The translations under genes and the position numbers were made by a program. Of a stretch of 64,000 nt of DNA, positions 11,401 through 21,653 are shown one piece after another; the first letter of the stretch is position 1, and each line of letters opens with the position of its first letter. This DNA is from Fusarium oxysporum f. sp. lycopersici 4287 (lineage: Eukaryota; Ascomycota; Sordariomycetes; Hypocreales; Nectriaceae): the NCBI RefSeq assembly GCF_000149955.1, contig NC_030986.1, forward strand, positions 6,446,568-6,510,567, given 5' to 3'. Under the pieces are notes generated by a model, which ran no database searches, was not told the origin of the DNA, and saw only the letters and a list, made by a program, of their open reading frames with translations.

Positions 11401-12146
11401 GTCGCCTTAGACCTGCCGAGGTCTTCGACGCTGAAGCTACCGGGGCATTGGAGGGCCTGAAGGCTGCCCTAAACCTGCAAGGTGCAGTAACACAGAGCAT
11501 CTTTATCTGCCTAGATAACCTCGCGGCCGCCACTTGCCTGCGAGGTACACCCTCCGACTCCTCCTAAGACGTCTTTCTCGAATTCCAGGCTCTGGCAATA
11601 TCGCAGGGAGCCGTCCAGGTCCTTTAGGTGCCAGGACACACCGACATTCCCGGCAATAAACAGGCCGATAAACTGGCAAAAGCAGCATCATCACTCCCTA
11701 AGCCCGAAGATACTTAACTAACGCTGGCTTATTTGCAAAGGATCATAAGACAAAAACCAAAAAAAGCATTCGAGGCGTAGTAGTCTACCTCCGCCCCTAA
11801 GCAGTACAACAGACTTAACCTCAAGGCAACCATAGGCTGTCCGCCGGAGCTCTTGCTCCTGCATGCAGCCTTGCACCATCTGCTGGCAGCGAGGTCCCTC
11901 CATGGGGATTTCGCCACGTATTATGAGAGATTCGACTACGACGACGCACGCCTAGTCTATTCATGCGGCCGACGCAAAGCACCGGATCACATCTTCTACT
12001 GCAGAAAGGTACCGCCGCGCCATCGGTTGAGGCTAGCACCCTCGCCGAATGCAGTAGTCAATCTAGCAGTAGGAAAAGACTTCACCAAGTTTATCGACCT
12101 ATACAAGGACAGTGAGTTCTTTGGCAAGATTTGCCCTCGCTATTAG
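8405..12146 (+). pseudogene. LINE copy A ORF2 (endonuclease, reverse transcriptase, RNase H), broken
   Basis: Starts with ATG at 8405 and encodes an EEP endonuclease (VLLQEPWTAH, VAGDFNARHRSW, SSDHFTL), then a reverse transcriptase (MDVQGAFDTV, CGLPQGSPVSPILFLLY, FGYADDTAIL) and an RNase H (YSDGSLSSEG, DNLAAATC, PGHTDIPGN). Compared with copy B, one extra T near 10062 (GACTTTGG against GACCTAGTG) shifts the frame at the start of the polymerase palm. Later come in-frame TAG 11133, TAG 11235, TAA 11565, TAG 11625, TAA 11715, TAG 11778 and TAG 11781, each opposite CAG or TGG in copy B. The C-terminal zinc-binding motif (CGRRKAPDHIFYC) survives. No functional ORF2 product is expected. Confidence 0.88.
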
Positions 12147-12770
12147 GCGACGATAACAAGAGAAGCACTCGCAACTCTCATTCCTTCTTTATCTTCCACG
12201 TATTTCTGTTATTACCTTCCTTTCTTTCTCTTATATATGCTCACGGCCAGATGAAGGGCGTTGCAGCGCCCCTCGTCTGGCCGGGACTACTTCAAGGCAG
12301 CCTCAGACTGCCATATACACAGGCTGATCTCAGCCTCCCTGCCTTCAGGCTCCAAAAGCGGCTGCAATATGTCAGCTACGCCTTGTCATCCCGCTGATGG
12401 GTAACAGGCTTGATAGGACGCGCCATTTATGCCGATGATATGCTGGATGGAGTGCGGTTTACTGATGCGTTTGCAGAAATTGGATGCCATGGGGGAGACT
12501 AATTTCGCGTTGCAAATGACTAATCCTTTATAGCCAATAGTATTTCTGTAATTAGTGTGTAGATAGATTCCGATTTCTCTAGCTTAGCACGTCCTGTGCT
12601 TCATTAGGAGACTTTTAGGGCCGACGGCCCCCCGGACGAAAAATATACATAACATAACATAACATAACATAACATAAATAGTCAAAAATCTAACAAAAAT
12701 ATTTTTAATAATAGTATAGTTAATATTACTATAATATATTTTTAAAATATTTTTAACTATTTTCCTTGTA

Positions 12771-14630
12771 ACGTACATAATAAGCGAGTGGACCAGACAA
12801 GTGAGTGGACCAAAAATCCCTCACCCTATAACATTTCTATTTAATCAATTGATCCTCAACCATCAATCATGTCTCAATCAAATAAAGAGGCAAATATCAT
12901 TCTTGCGCTTCAGGCCTATCAAAACAACCCAGAATTGGGTCTCTATCGCGCAGCTGAGATATACCAGGCCTCCTATGGTTCACTCTGGCGCCGAACCCAT
13001 GGCATTTCTTCTCAATATAACACTACACCTAAGTCACGGAAACTATCTGATCTAGAGGAACAAGCTATTATTTGATTTATCCTTAACGTAGATTCGCAAG
13101 GATTTCCCCCGCGACTACGTAGTATTAAAGAAATGGCTAACCGATTACTTGCCAATCGCGACGCATCACCTGTCGGCAAGCGCTGGGCCTCTAACTTTGT
13201 CAAGCGATATAAAGAGCTTAAGACATGTTTTCATCGGAGATATGACTACCAGACGGCCAAATGTAAGGATCTGACTGTTATTCGCAATTAGTTCAGGCTT
13301 ATACAGAACGTAATTGCAAAGTATGGCATCCAATTGGATGATATCTAGAACTTTGAAAAGACTGGCTTTATAATGGGCGTGATTTCAAGCGGTATAGTTG
13401 TCACTGGCTCAGAGAGGCGAGGAAGACCAAAATCAATACAGCCTGGAAATCGGGAATAGGTTACAGCGATCCAAGCGATTAATGCAGAAGGCCAGGCAAT
13501 CGATCCATTTATCGTGGTTGCAGGCCAATATCACCTTGCCAATTGGTACCAAGAAAGCAACCTCCCGGCCACTTGGGCCATTGCCACGACCCAAAATGGC
13601 TGGACGGATAATAAGACGGGTCTTAAGTGGCTAAAGCACTTTGATCGATGTACAACTAACCGATCAGTTGGTGGCTATCGTCTTCTAATCCTTGATAGCC
13701 ACGAAAGCCACCATTCGACCGACTTTGAGATATATTGTGAGGAGAACAGTATCATCACACTCTGTATGCCACCTCATTCTTCCCACCTGCTTCAGCCCCT
13801 TGATGTCGGGTGCTTTGGGCCGCTAAAAAAGGCATATGGTCGAGAAATAGACCGTCTAATCAGAAGGTCTATCACCTATATTTCCAAAACCGAATTCTTT
13901 CCAGCCTTTTACAACGCTTTTCAAGCTGCTATAACTAAGGAAAATATCAAGGGAGGTTTTAGAGGAGCTGGACTAGTTCCTTTTGACCCGGAATATGTGA
14001 TCTCCAAGCTTGATGTGCAGCTACGGACTCCAACGCCTGCCAAGGAGGTTACTAACCCCTCAACCCCTTGGGTACCTAAGACCCCACAGACTATGCTTGA
14101 GGCTAGATCTCAGTCTGAATATCTTCAGAGACGAATTAGAAGTCATAAAAGCAGCTCCCCAGAGTCAATTCTAGGAGCTTTAAAGTCTCTTGCAAAGGGA
14201 ACAACAGCAATAATACATGAGAATACCTTATTACGAGCTGAGATACATGATCTTCGAGAGGCAAATGAGATACTTAGCCGGCGGCGTAGGGCAAAAAGGA
14301 CCCGCCTGCAGAATAGAGGGAGTATGACTATACAGGAAGGTCAGGATCTAATTGATCAGATGGATGTAGATATGCAAGTATTGGCCGAATCATCGAGAAG
14401 TGGTGGTCAAGGAAGTTCGGCGCGACCGAGGGTTCGGCGCTGTGGAACTTGCGGCAAGACCGGGCATAATGCAAGGACCTGTCAGGAGGGTATTGAGGCC
14501 TCTGGTAATGAGTATGGTAATTAAATTTAATGAAATAGATTGTCTGTTGTATTTCTATCGTAATATTTATTTAGAAGGTTCAGATATTTGGTCCACTCGC
14601 TTGTCTGGTCCACTCGCTTATCATGTACGT
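12771..14630 (+). mobile_element. Fot/pogo-like TIR element 1 (1860 bp), target TA
   Basis: Both ends carry a terminal inverted repeat of about 43 bp starting ACGTACAT, with AAGCGAGTGGACCA present twice inside each end. Left and right copies differ at about two positions. The element is flanked by TA on both sides (12769-12770 and 14631-14632), the standard Tc1/mariner-pogo target duplication. It contains one transposase frame with four stops. It has almost exactly the same length as element 2 at 32279, with diverged ends (GTGGACC here, GTGGGCC there), so the two are sister families or old copies. Confidence 0.88.
12869..14524 (+). pseudogene. Fot/pogo-like transposase with C-terminal zinc knuckle, four stops
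   Basis: A single frame of 552 codons. The N-terminus is a helix-turn-helix of CENP-B/pogo type (ALQAYQNNPELGLYRAAEIY, then a second HTH near PVGKRWASNFVKRY). The DDE domain follows: the first Asp region is altered (NFEKTGF, where the sister copy has NFDETGF), the second is LILDSHESHHS and the third is HSSHLLQPLDVGCFGPLKKAYG. A basic coiled stretch (EANEILSRRRRAKRTRLQ) and a zinc knuckle CGTCGKTGHNARTC end the protein. In-frame stops are TGA 13073, TAG 13289, TAG 13346 and TAG 13457; the last three align with Trp codons. The changed catalytic position and stops mean it is dead. Confidence 0.85.
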
Positions 14631-15631
14631 TAGTGGCTTTTTTATTTTACTTGCTGAAAGAGGGGTTATGCCGAAAGAGGGGTTGTAGATAGTATACTCT
14701 ATCTTGCCCCTTAGCTATTAGTCTATTATATACAATGTGAAGTAAGTATCTATAACTAGTAGTAACTTGCATAACTAAGTGTCTAAGATAATGCAAACCC
14801 ACCGAACTCAGGCTGGAGCTCTATGTTCCATCCGTAACAAAGGTGTTTATGCCATGAGAAGGCCATATTAGCCACACCTTCGGTCATACTTACAGGGATT
14901 GTTTCGTTTCAGGGCCCGGATGGTATGTCGCTCCGACAACAGAAACAGCTAGTCAGGGCAATTCATCCCCAAACCTTGCGTGGTTTTTCCACAGCCAGTC
15001 GATGTGACAGGGTCGTTGGCGCATGACAATGTAATCGGATGGTGCATGAAACATTGATCAGGATTTGTATCAAAAAGTGTGTACCGCAAATGCTTCCAAA
15101 AGTCATAAGGTTCTTCACTTGCTACCGGTACATGAGCCACCCGGAGCTCTGGAAATACTCCGCGTTGAGGACCCCTTTACTATATAGAGTAGGTCGATCG
15201 TGGGCGTCCCTGCAAAGCTAAGGGTGCAGTATTCTCGGAGGGTTGACATTAAATCGCGCAGTTTCTAGAAGCTTTTTCGCAGATCCTTCCTACATTTGGG
15301 CTCTAATTTCATCTCCTCACATTCTAGTAAGCGAACCAACATGAGAATAACATGGCGACGTAACATTATTTCCAGTTGACCAACAGGTTATGCACTCCAG
15401 ACACTTCCCCGCATACCCTCATCTTCCTTCCCGTTTTTGTATGTAATTCCGCGGGACATGCAGGATCGTCGGGCTCATGGCACTACCCGAGTTGTACAAC
15501 AGAGACTGAGGTGGGCTGGTGGCTAGGGTCTTCACATTAGTCGGGCAACCGGGACTTGTTTGAGTGAGAATAGAAGTGGTTTATCATGCAATAAGTATGG
15601 ATACTCCAATACCCACAGCGTGCCAGCTTGG
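14631..15631. other. Intergenic, with a relic transposon end
   Basis: No gene seen. At 14645-14690 the motif GAAAGAGGGGTT occurs twice in a row (GCTGAAAGAGGGGTTATGCC then GAAAGAGGGGTTGTAG), which looks like one end of another Fot-type element with repeated subterminal motifs; no matching partner end was found. The rest is upstream sequence of the endo-inulinase gene. Confidence 0.5.
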
Positions 15632-15639
15632 TATATAAA
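15632..15639 (+). promoter_or_regulatory. TATA box of the endo-inulinase gene
   Basis: TATATAAA lies 93 bp before the ATG at 15725, followed by a C/T-rich leader (TTCATCCTCATTCAGTCTTC). The distance is right for a fungal TATA promoter. Confidence 0.5.
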
Positions 15640-15724
15640 CCTCAAAAGCGGCTGCTTCAATGTTTGAACAGTAGCAACATTTCATCCTCATTCAGTCTTC
15701 TTCATTCTTACCTACCACCAAATC

Positions 15725-17293
15725 ATGGCTTACGAGCATCGTCTCGGGGCCTTTTCCCCAACCCCTGGAGCAAAGCTCTTCAAGCTGGCCTTTGTTTTCA
15801 TTCTGGCCTGTCTTGCTCAAGCTGATGACTTCCGCCCTCTCTATCACTTCGTCCCAGACAAAAACTGGATGAACGAGCCTAATGGTCTGATCAAGATTGG
15901 ATCCAAGTGGCACCTCTTCTTCCAGCACAATCCCAATGGTAACTTTTGGGGCGACTTGAGCTGGGGTCACGCCACCAGCACAAACTTGGTCGACTGGACT
16001 CATCTTCCTGTTGCCATCTCAAGCGCCAATGGTATACAGGCTTTCACTGGCACCTCCTTCTTGGATGAAGCCAACACGTCTGGGCTGGGAACCTCTAGTA
16101 ACCCACCGTATCTCGCGTTCTATACTGGATACTTCCCCAGCAGTGGTGTGCAAGACCAGCGGCTTGCGTACAGCTTGGATCAAGGAGAGACCTGGACCAA
16201 GTACAGTGGGAACCCCATTATCTCGCAAGAGCAAGAGAAACCGCACGATACCACAGGAGGGTTGGAGATACGTGACCCGAAAGTGTTCTTCCACAAGGGC
16301 TCGAAAACCTGGGTCATGGTCCTTTCCCACGGAGGACAAAACAAGCTGTCATTTTGGACGTCTCCTGATGCAAAGGCCTGGACATGGAAGAAAGACCTGA
16401 AGGCGGGCGACGTCCCTGGGCTTCCAAGTGGCGTCAAAGGTTGGGAGGTGCCCGACTTCTTTGAACTTACCGTCAAGGACACTTCCGACACCAAATGGGT
16501 CCTGTTGGTCACTCCAGCCGAGGGTTCTCCAGCCGGTGGCAACGGAGTTTTTGCAGTCACTGGATCATTCGACGGCACCACATTTTCCGCTGATGCAGTT
16601 GACTCAACCAACATGTGGCTCGACTTTGGGCGTGATTGGGACGGCGCTTATAGTTGGGAGAACGTGCCTTCTTCGGATGGGCGCAAGATCCTTGCCTCGG
16701 TCATGAACAGCTATGGAGTTGACCCACCAACCAACACTTGGAAGGGGATGCTGTCGTTCCCGCGTACCCTGGAGCTACAGAATATCAACAACAAGCTGCG
16801 CTTTGTCCAGAAGCCCGTGAAAGAGATTGACTCAGCCAGTACTTCGCTCGTCAAGTTGACCAACAAAACACTTGAGCCTGGTTCCACGCTCCTGTCAGAC
16901 ACTCGTGGAACGGCTTTGGACATTCAACTCTCTTTTATTCCCTCCGCCGGGTCTGTTCTATCTCTGGCAGTCAGAAAGGGAGGCTCGCAGCAGACTCTTA
17001 TCAACTACGATCAGTCCAAGTCGGCTCTCAGTGTCAATCGCAACCAGAGTGGAAATACCTCTTTCAACCCGAATGCAGGTGGTACTCATACAGCTACCTT
17101 CTCGGCTGATTCTGACGGTACTGTCCATGTGCGTGTATTGGTAGACACGTGCTCGGTTGAAGTCTTTGGTGGCTTGGGTGAGGTCGTTATCTCCGACCTC
17201 ATTTTCCCCAGTGAAAGCTCGGATGGTGTGGCTCTCTTTGCAAGTGGAGGAAATGTGGTGGTGAAGTCAGCAGAGGTTCGCTCCCTTGCTTGA
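15725..17293 (+). CDS. inuA: Endo-inulinase, secreted GH32
   Basis: Cuts internal beta-2,1 fructosyl links of inulin (EC 3.2.1.7). The single exon encodes 522 residues, close to the usual 515-520 of fungal endo-inulinases. A signal peptide lies at about residues 17-33 ([17 protein letters not shown]). The GH32 five-blade propeller starts with WMNEPNG (Glu51 as nucleophile); the Glu in this motif, rather than Asp, is typical of endo-inulinases. RDPK (Asp184) is the transition-state stabiliser and GWEVPDFFE (Glu241) the acid/base. The C-terminal beta-sandwich ends with the [11 protein letters not shown] and SDLIFPS motifs. From memory, identity to Aspergillus endo-inulinases is high throughout. 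It is intact. Neighbours on the right are a membrane protein and another GH32, suggesting a fructan-use locus. Confidence 0.9.
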   Translation: MAYEHRLGAFSPTPGAKLFKLAFVFILACLAQADDFRPLYHFVPDKNWMNEPNGLIKIGSKWHLFFQHNPNGNFWGDLSWGHATSTNLVDWTHLPVAISSANGIQAFTGTSFLDEANTSGLGTSSNPPYLAFYTGYFPSSGVQDQRLAYSLDQGETWTKYSGNPIISQEQEKPHDTTGGLEIRDPKVFFHKGSKTWVMVLSHGGQNKLSFWTSPDAKAWTWKKDLKAGDVPGLPSGVKGWEVPDFFELTVKDTSDTKWVLLVTPAEGSPAGGNGVFAVTGSFDGTTFSADAVDSTNMWLDFGRDWDGAYSWENVPSSDGRKILASVMNSYGVDPPTNTWKGMLSFPRTLELQNINNKLRFVQKPVKEIDSASTSLVKLTNKTLEPGSTLLSDTRGTALDIQLSFIPSAGSVLSLAVRKGGSQQTLINYDQSKSALSVNRNQSGNTSFNPNAGGTHTATFSADSDGTVHVRVLVDTCSVEVFGGLGEVVISDLIFPSESSDGVALFASGGNVVVKSAEVRSLA

Positions 17294-17854
17294 TTCTTGA
17301 AGTTGGATGACGATTATGTTACTTGAGCTATGCTGTCCTTTTTATTTCCTTCTTTTCTCTCTCTCCTTTCTTTCTTTGATCGCTCTTTCGGGTTTCATAC
17401 TTTTTCTGGTCGGAGTGGGCGGTGATCAGTGGAGTGGCTCGCGTGTCATGTCGCGCCGTCCTTCCTTATCAATCCTAGCCCGTTTATTTCTGTTCAGTCG
17501 TTACCGCCATTAGCAGTCGAGTAAAGGAATAAGACTACGTCATGACAGTCAATGCTCTCGTTTAATCTGCCGCGAGTGATCTCCACTCGCTTTCGTTATA
17601 AATGCTCCAGGATAACAGTCACTTTCTGTAGAATAATGGAGCAGGCATCCAGGGTCACCTAACTTTGCGATGAAGATGTGATATTATCTTAATATCGTAG
17701 ATAAATGCGTTTGTCGCCAGTTGAAAATCGCCGCGTTGTTCTTCAAAAACTTCCGTAGACTTACGATGTGGTGATATGTACTCATAAAATGACATGAGGA
17801 AATGGTGAAAATCACAAGATGCTTAAATTCAAAGTCTTCTTACTACATAATTTG
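17294..17854. other. Intergenic between convergent genes
   Basis: The 3' ends of the endo-inulinase and of the membrane-protein gene face each other here. The T/C-rich run just after the endo-inulinase stop (17336-17380) would be its 3' leader. I see no gene, repeat or RNA here. Confidence 0.5.
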
Positions 17855-18910
17855 CTACACTCTATCTACAAGCCCTGTATCTGAGGCTCTAACTGCCCTT
17901 GGTGGGCAAGAGACCGGACTGTTGTCTGCCTTCTCCAGATGTTCCACTGTCACTAACCTCGAGCTTTCGACCGGGCAAATAACGTCAAAGTGGACAAGGC
18001 TTGACCCTGGGGGCTGTGCTTCTATGTGACTTCTCGGTCTGCTGAATGGCAATGGATAGTTCTGCTCCATCTTATACCGACTCAGCTTATCCAATGCAGT
18101 TTTGAAGTCGTCGAGAACGATGGTATCGGTAAAGCATTTAAATATGAAGGCGAATTTCCAAAACGGGTTGATGTAGCCGATGGGAATCACAGGCGTAACA
18201 GAAAAGAGATCCACAGTGATAAAGATAATACTAAGGGTCATGCTCAGAAGCAAGAGACCGAATCGAGGAGATACGCGGACGATTTCGAGAGGTTTGAACT
18301 CGTACCGGTATTTGATGTTCCAGAACAGGTTGAGGGCGGTGAATATCCACCACGGGTCACTGATAGAAGTGTAAGTAAGTTGTGCGTCTGCAGGGATTTC
18401 TGGGATGCTTACCGACAGACAGCCTCAAGAGGTCGAGTTGAGACAAATAGACGAGAATAAGGGGGGTTAAAATAGGTGAAGTTGGCATAGATCTCCAGAA
18501 CCCAGTAGGGCTGGACTAAGATAATAGTACTAATATATATGGTGTTATATCGTTTGGAAAGAAATGGTTTGTTCTTGAGCCAAGCGATGACGTTGTGTAG
18601 ATTCCATGAGATGACGAGGAAGATAGCTGTTGAGGAAAGGTACCATCCCCACGTTGGCGGATCGAAAAAGGTAAAGAAGCCGTTGGGCATGGCCAAGAGA
18701 AGCTTGTTCAATTAGTGACATGACCATGAAACATCAAAAGACGAAAATGCTAACCTCAATCAGAATGAGTTTGTGCAGGAGAACACCACGGCGCATATTG
18801 ACAAAGGTAATGCCAATCATAATAATCAAGGCCCCGATCATACAGCCCTGCGACCATGCCTCAAGGGCAACCTTGGCTGGACTTGAGGGCCTTGCGCCAT
18901 GCTCAGACAT
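17855..18910 (-). CDS. Multi-pass integral membrane protein, function unknown
   Basis: Three exons on the minus strand: 18910-18755, 18702-18413 and 18359-17855, with introns of 52 and 53 nt that start GTTAGC and GTAAGC and end AAG and CAG. The product is 316 residues from the ATG at 18910 (MSEHGARPSSPAK). About six membrane segments are visible: GCMIGALIIMIGITFVNM, LLHKLILIELLLAMPNGFF, GWYLSSTAIFLVISW, a Tyr/Ile-rich TIYISTIILVQPYWVLEIY, WWIFTALNLFW and LLLLSMTLSIIFITVDLFSV. Then come WKFAFIFKCFTDTIVLDDFKTALDKL and a soluble Pro/Ser-rich tail. Such proteins are widespread in fungi without an assigned role. It sits between two secreted GH32 genes, so a part in sugar sensing is possible but unsupported. 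Confidence 0.75.
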
Positions 18911-19508
18911 TGTGTGTAAATGGGTCGAGTCATTACAGTATGAGGCAGAGGAGGTGACCAAGCAGCAGGTAGCGAGGAGATGGGTCAGGGTGGAGACGGG
19001 GTTTATTATACAAATCAATGAGCCTTTTATTACCACGCCTTTGATGAGCCGCTAAATCAGTGTCAACATGTGGTTCGTCTACTCTTGGGACAGGACCAGG
19101 TTTTAGTGACCATCTACAGGGTTAGGCTGCACCTTCCCCATGGGGTTAGACGAAGCTACGGTATTAGGGTGGCACTCTTCTCACATGATGGTTGCATGCT
19201 GATCCTACCCCAAGTGTTGTGATGGGTGCGTCGCAAGGATTTACCTACGTCCGTCTCTCCGGGTGGCGGGTGCTGACCAATTGGACTAGCGAAAACAAAG
19301 TATGAGAGAACTTAGTCGACCAGTGTCACCGGCAAGGGGAGCTTAAATTTAGCCCTGCGGCTGATTCCAGCACTTTCACGGAGAAGATTTGGGGAAAATG
19401 AAGAAAGATTGGTGTTCTCTAAACTAGATACAAGAATCTACCCCGTGCCTCTCTCTGTGCTTCTCTCCATGTCCAACACTCATAAACCTACCCTTCGCAA
19501 GACTTTGC
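18911..19508. other. Upstream of the membrane-protein gene and downstream of the GH32 gene
   Basis: No gene seen. It holds the promoter of the minus-strand membrane-protein gene and the 3' leader of the minus-strand GH32 gene. A short frame continues upstream of 18910, but no better start than the ATG at 18910 is visible. Confidence 0.4.
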
Positions 19509-21533
19509 TTAACACCAGCTGGATCCGAGAGGCGTCAGTGCAACAGACTGCACCGCCAAAACGCCTCCATTTGCAACTATACTAATTTCTTCCGACTCCT
19601 GATACCGAGGGAAGATGTTTGCTGAAAAGACTGCTCCATGTCCCGTGAAGATTTCGAGCACAGATCGATCGAGGAAGATGTCCAAGCTGAACTTTTTATC
19701 ATCGGGCTTAGCAACAAAAGCCTTCCACTTGCCTGGCTGACCATAACCCGCGTTGGTGGTATCCAGAGTGAGACTTCCAGCACCTCGATCAAAAGTCAGT
19801 AGCGCAGCTTCGGGGTCTGACTTGAAGAGCGAAAGAGTGAAGGACGTTGCATCAGATGAAGCGAGATCGACGGAAATGGTGAGTCTGGCGCTCTTGGAGC
19901 TCCCAATCCGCAGACCCTTGGGTGTGACCTTGGTTCGTCCCAGTTTCTTGGTTGGGCCCGATGCAAGGGACTTCAGCTCTGGAATCGGGCGATGGCCCAG
20001 ACCACCATCCTTGCGGATGAAGAGCTCGCGAGTGATCGACTGCTGTCCAGCCCACCCGTTAACACGACTGGGCCACTTGGGGCTAGGCCAGTTTGCCATC
20101 CAGGTGATGGCTAGATCACGGCCAGATTCATCCTTGTACCACTGCATAGCATAGCTGGCAGGTCCTTCATCAAGAAGACCACGCTTCTCACTAGTGAAAG
20201 TTGTGCCATTGTACGTTCCAGTCTCGTACCAGCCAAGTCCGTTGCTACCGTAGAAGAGAACCCATTTGTCTTCGAGGGGAAAAAAGTTAGGACACTCCCA
20301 AAGCTTTCCGTTGCTTCCGTCGCCAGCGTACAAGACACCAACGTAAGACCACTTAACGAGGTCGTCAGACTCATACAGCTGCACTTGGCCGTAGTCTTCT
20401 TTGGTGGCGCCAATGACCACCTTCCACTTGTTGTCGGTTGGGTCGCGGAAGACTTTGGGGTCTCGGAAGAAGGGATCTTCTCCCTTTGGAGGGCCAGCAA
20501 TCAGGGGTTTCTTGGCAAGATTGAACTTGCTGCCATCTTTGCTAGTCGCTGTGATGACACTCTCTTGGACCGCGTCAGGGTGGTAAGCGAGATTGATATA
20601 GTCGGTAAGAACAAGCCGCAGCTCGTCCCTCTTCTTATCGACAACCGCACTACCGGTAAAGCGGCCGGAATCGTCGCTTGAGTTGGTCACCTTGGCAGGG
20701 TATAGAGCGACAGGCTGCTCACGCCAATGAACCGCATCGGTACTCTTGGCATGAGCCCAATGCATGGGACCCCACAATGGAGCCTCTGGGTAGTATTGAC
20801 TAAACAGGTGATGGGTCCCACGGAACTCGGCTAGGCCCGCGGGGTCGTTGATCCATCCTTGGTATGGCGTGTAGTGGTATTGGGGTCTGACAGGATCCGC
20901 AGCGTACGAGGAGCAAGCGGAGGAGCCCTGAGGGGCTTGGTTCGCCTGACCGAAGACGTTGAAAGTAAGGCCCTTTCCATCTCCAAGAGCATCACAGCCA
21001 ACACGAATATCATCAACGTTGATGTGACCCCATCCCTCTTTAGCACTGCTATCGTGCACAAGGATGTGAACCTTTTGGCCTTGCCACTTACTCGTGTCCC
21101 AAATAATGCGGATAAGGGCTTCGTCGTTGGTAGCAGTCTGCTTGAGCAGGATCCTGCCATCCTTCTCTCCTACAAGAGCAACGTAGAGATTCTCAGGATC
21201 ATAGCCTCCTCCTATCAGAAAGCTCAAGACAGAACTGGCTTTGAACGTGCTTGACTGGAGTTGGCCAACAGCTGTCTCCCCAGCTTGCTTGAAGCCCAGA
21301 AGAAAGTTGTTTCCATCCTGATGAAAAGGACCATCCCAGTACGAGACATCACTGGAAATGGAATTCTTGCCAAATGCAGTGCCGTTGACTACCTTCCAGC
21401 CTTTGAGGTTCCCAGTCTCGAAACTGGGATTCTCAGGGCCGGGGTAACTTGCAACGTGACAGTCTTTGGTATGGGGTAGGGACGCCGCAGCAGCAACAGA
21501 AGCCGCCAATGGCACAAGAACAGAGTATAACAT
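19509..21533 (-). CDS. Secreted GH32 fructan hydrolase with N-terminal beta-sandwich module (levanase/fructan exohydrolase type)
   Basis: One exon of 674 residues. A signal peptide covers about residues 1-18 (MLYSVLVPLAASVAAAAS). Residues 35-180 form a lectin-like beta-sandwich (NPSFETGNLKGW, FGKNSISSDVSYWDGPF, GWGHINVDDIRVG) seen before the catalytic domain of bacterial levanases. GH32 starts near 216, with GWINDPAGL (Asp230 nucleophile), FFRDPK (Asp358) and LWECPNFF (Glu413 acid/base), then a C-terminal sandwich (DRSVLEIFTGHG). It should release fructose from levan, inulin or sucrose outside the cell; which of these it prefers cannot be read from sequence. It is much longer than plain invertases because of the extra module. 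It is divergent from the hexose transporter at 23516, with 2 kb between them. Confidence 0.88.
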   Translation of the reverse strand: MLYSVLVPLAASVAAAASLPHTKDCHVASYPGPENPSFETGNLKGWKVVNGTAFGKNSISSDVSYWDGPFHQDGNNFLLGFKQAGETAVGQLQSSTFKASSVLSFLIGGGYDPENLYVALVGEKDGRILLKQTATNDEALIRIIWDTSKWQGQKVHILVHDSSAKEGWGHINVDDIRVGCDALGDGKGLTFNVFGQANQAPQGSSACSSYAADPVRPQYHYTPYQGWINDPAGLAEFRGTHHLFSQYYPEAPLWGPMHWAHAKSTDAVHWREQPVALYPAKVTNSSDDSGRFTGSAVVDKKRDELRLVLTDYINLAYHPDAVQESVITATSKDGSKFNLAKKPLIAGPPKGEDPFFRDPKVFRDPTDNKWKVVIGATKEDYGQVQLYESDDLVKWSYVGVLYAGDGSNGKLWECPNFFPLEDKWVLFYGSNGLGWYETGTYNGTTFTSEKRGLLDEGPASYAMQWYKDESGRDLAITWMANWPSPKWPSRVNGWAGQQSITRELFIRKDGGLGHRPIPELKSLASGPTKKLGRTKVTPKGLRIGSSKSARLTISVDLASSDATSFTLSLFKSDPEAALLTFDRGAGSLTLDTTNAGYGQPGKWKAFVAKPDDKKFSLDIFLDRSVLEIFTGHGAVFSANIFPRYQESEEISIVANGGVLAVQSVALTPLGSSWC

Positions 21534-21646
21534 GATGAGGAAGACCTAAGCGAGCATATAAGAAGAATATGATGAGGATGTTGAGTAGTGATAGCGTGAA
21601 CTGACTCTGGAGCTAATTATTCGAATTCGAGGAGGTTTATGAGCTC

Positions 21647-21653
21647 TTATATA
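21647..21653 (-). promoter_or_regulatory. TATA box of the GH32 gene
   Basis: TATATAA on the minus strand, about 114 bp upstream of the ATG at 21533. Confidence 0.45.

Larger units (their letters stand above)
6655..12678 (+). mobile_element. LINE copy A (Tad/I-like), decayed
   Basis: The 5' end was set by comparing with copy B at 43325: both start to match at CCTTTGTCATC and stay alike through ORF1, ORF2 and the 3' leader. The element ends in a short tandem tail of ATAAC units at about 12645-12678. ORF1 is intact. ORF2 has a one-base insertion near 10062 and seven in-frame stops between 11133 and 11783, so the element is dead. The insertion interrupted the LTR-like fragment on its left; no clear target-site duplication could be seen. 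Confidence 0.9.
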
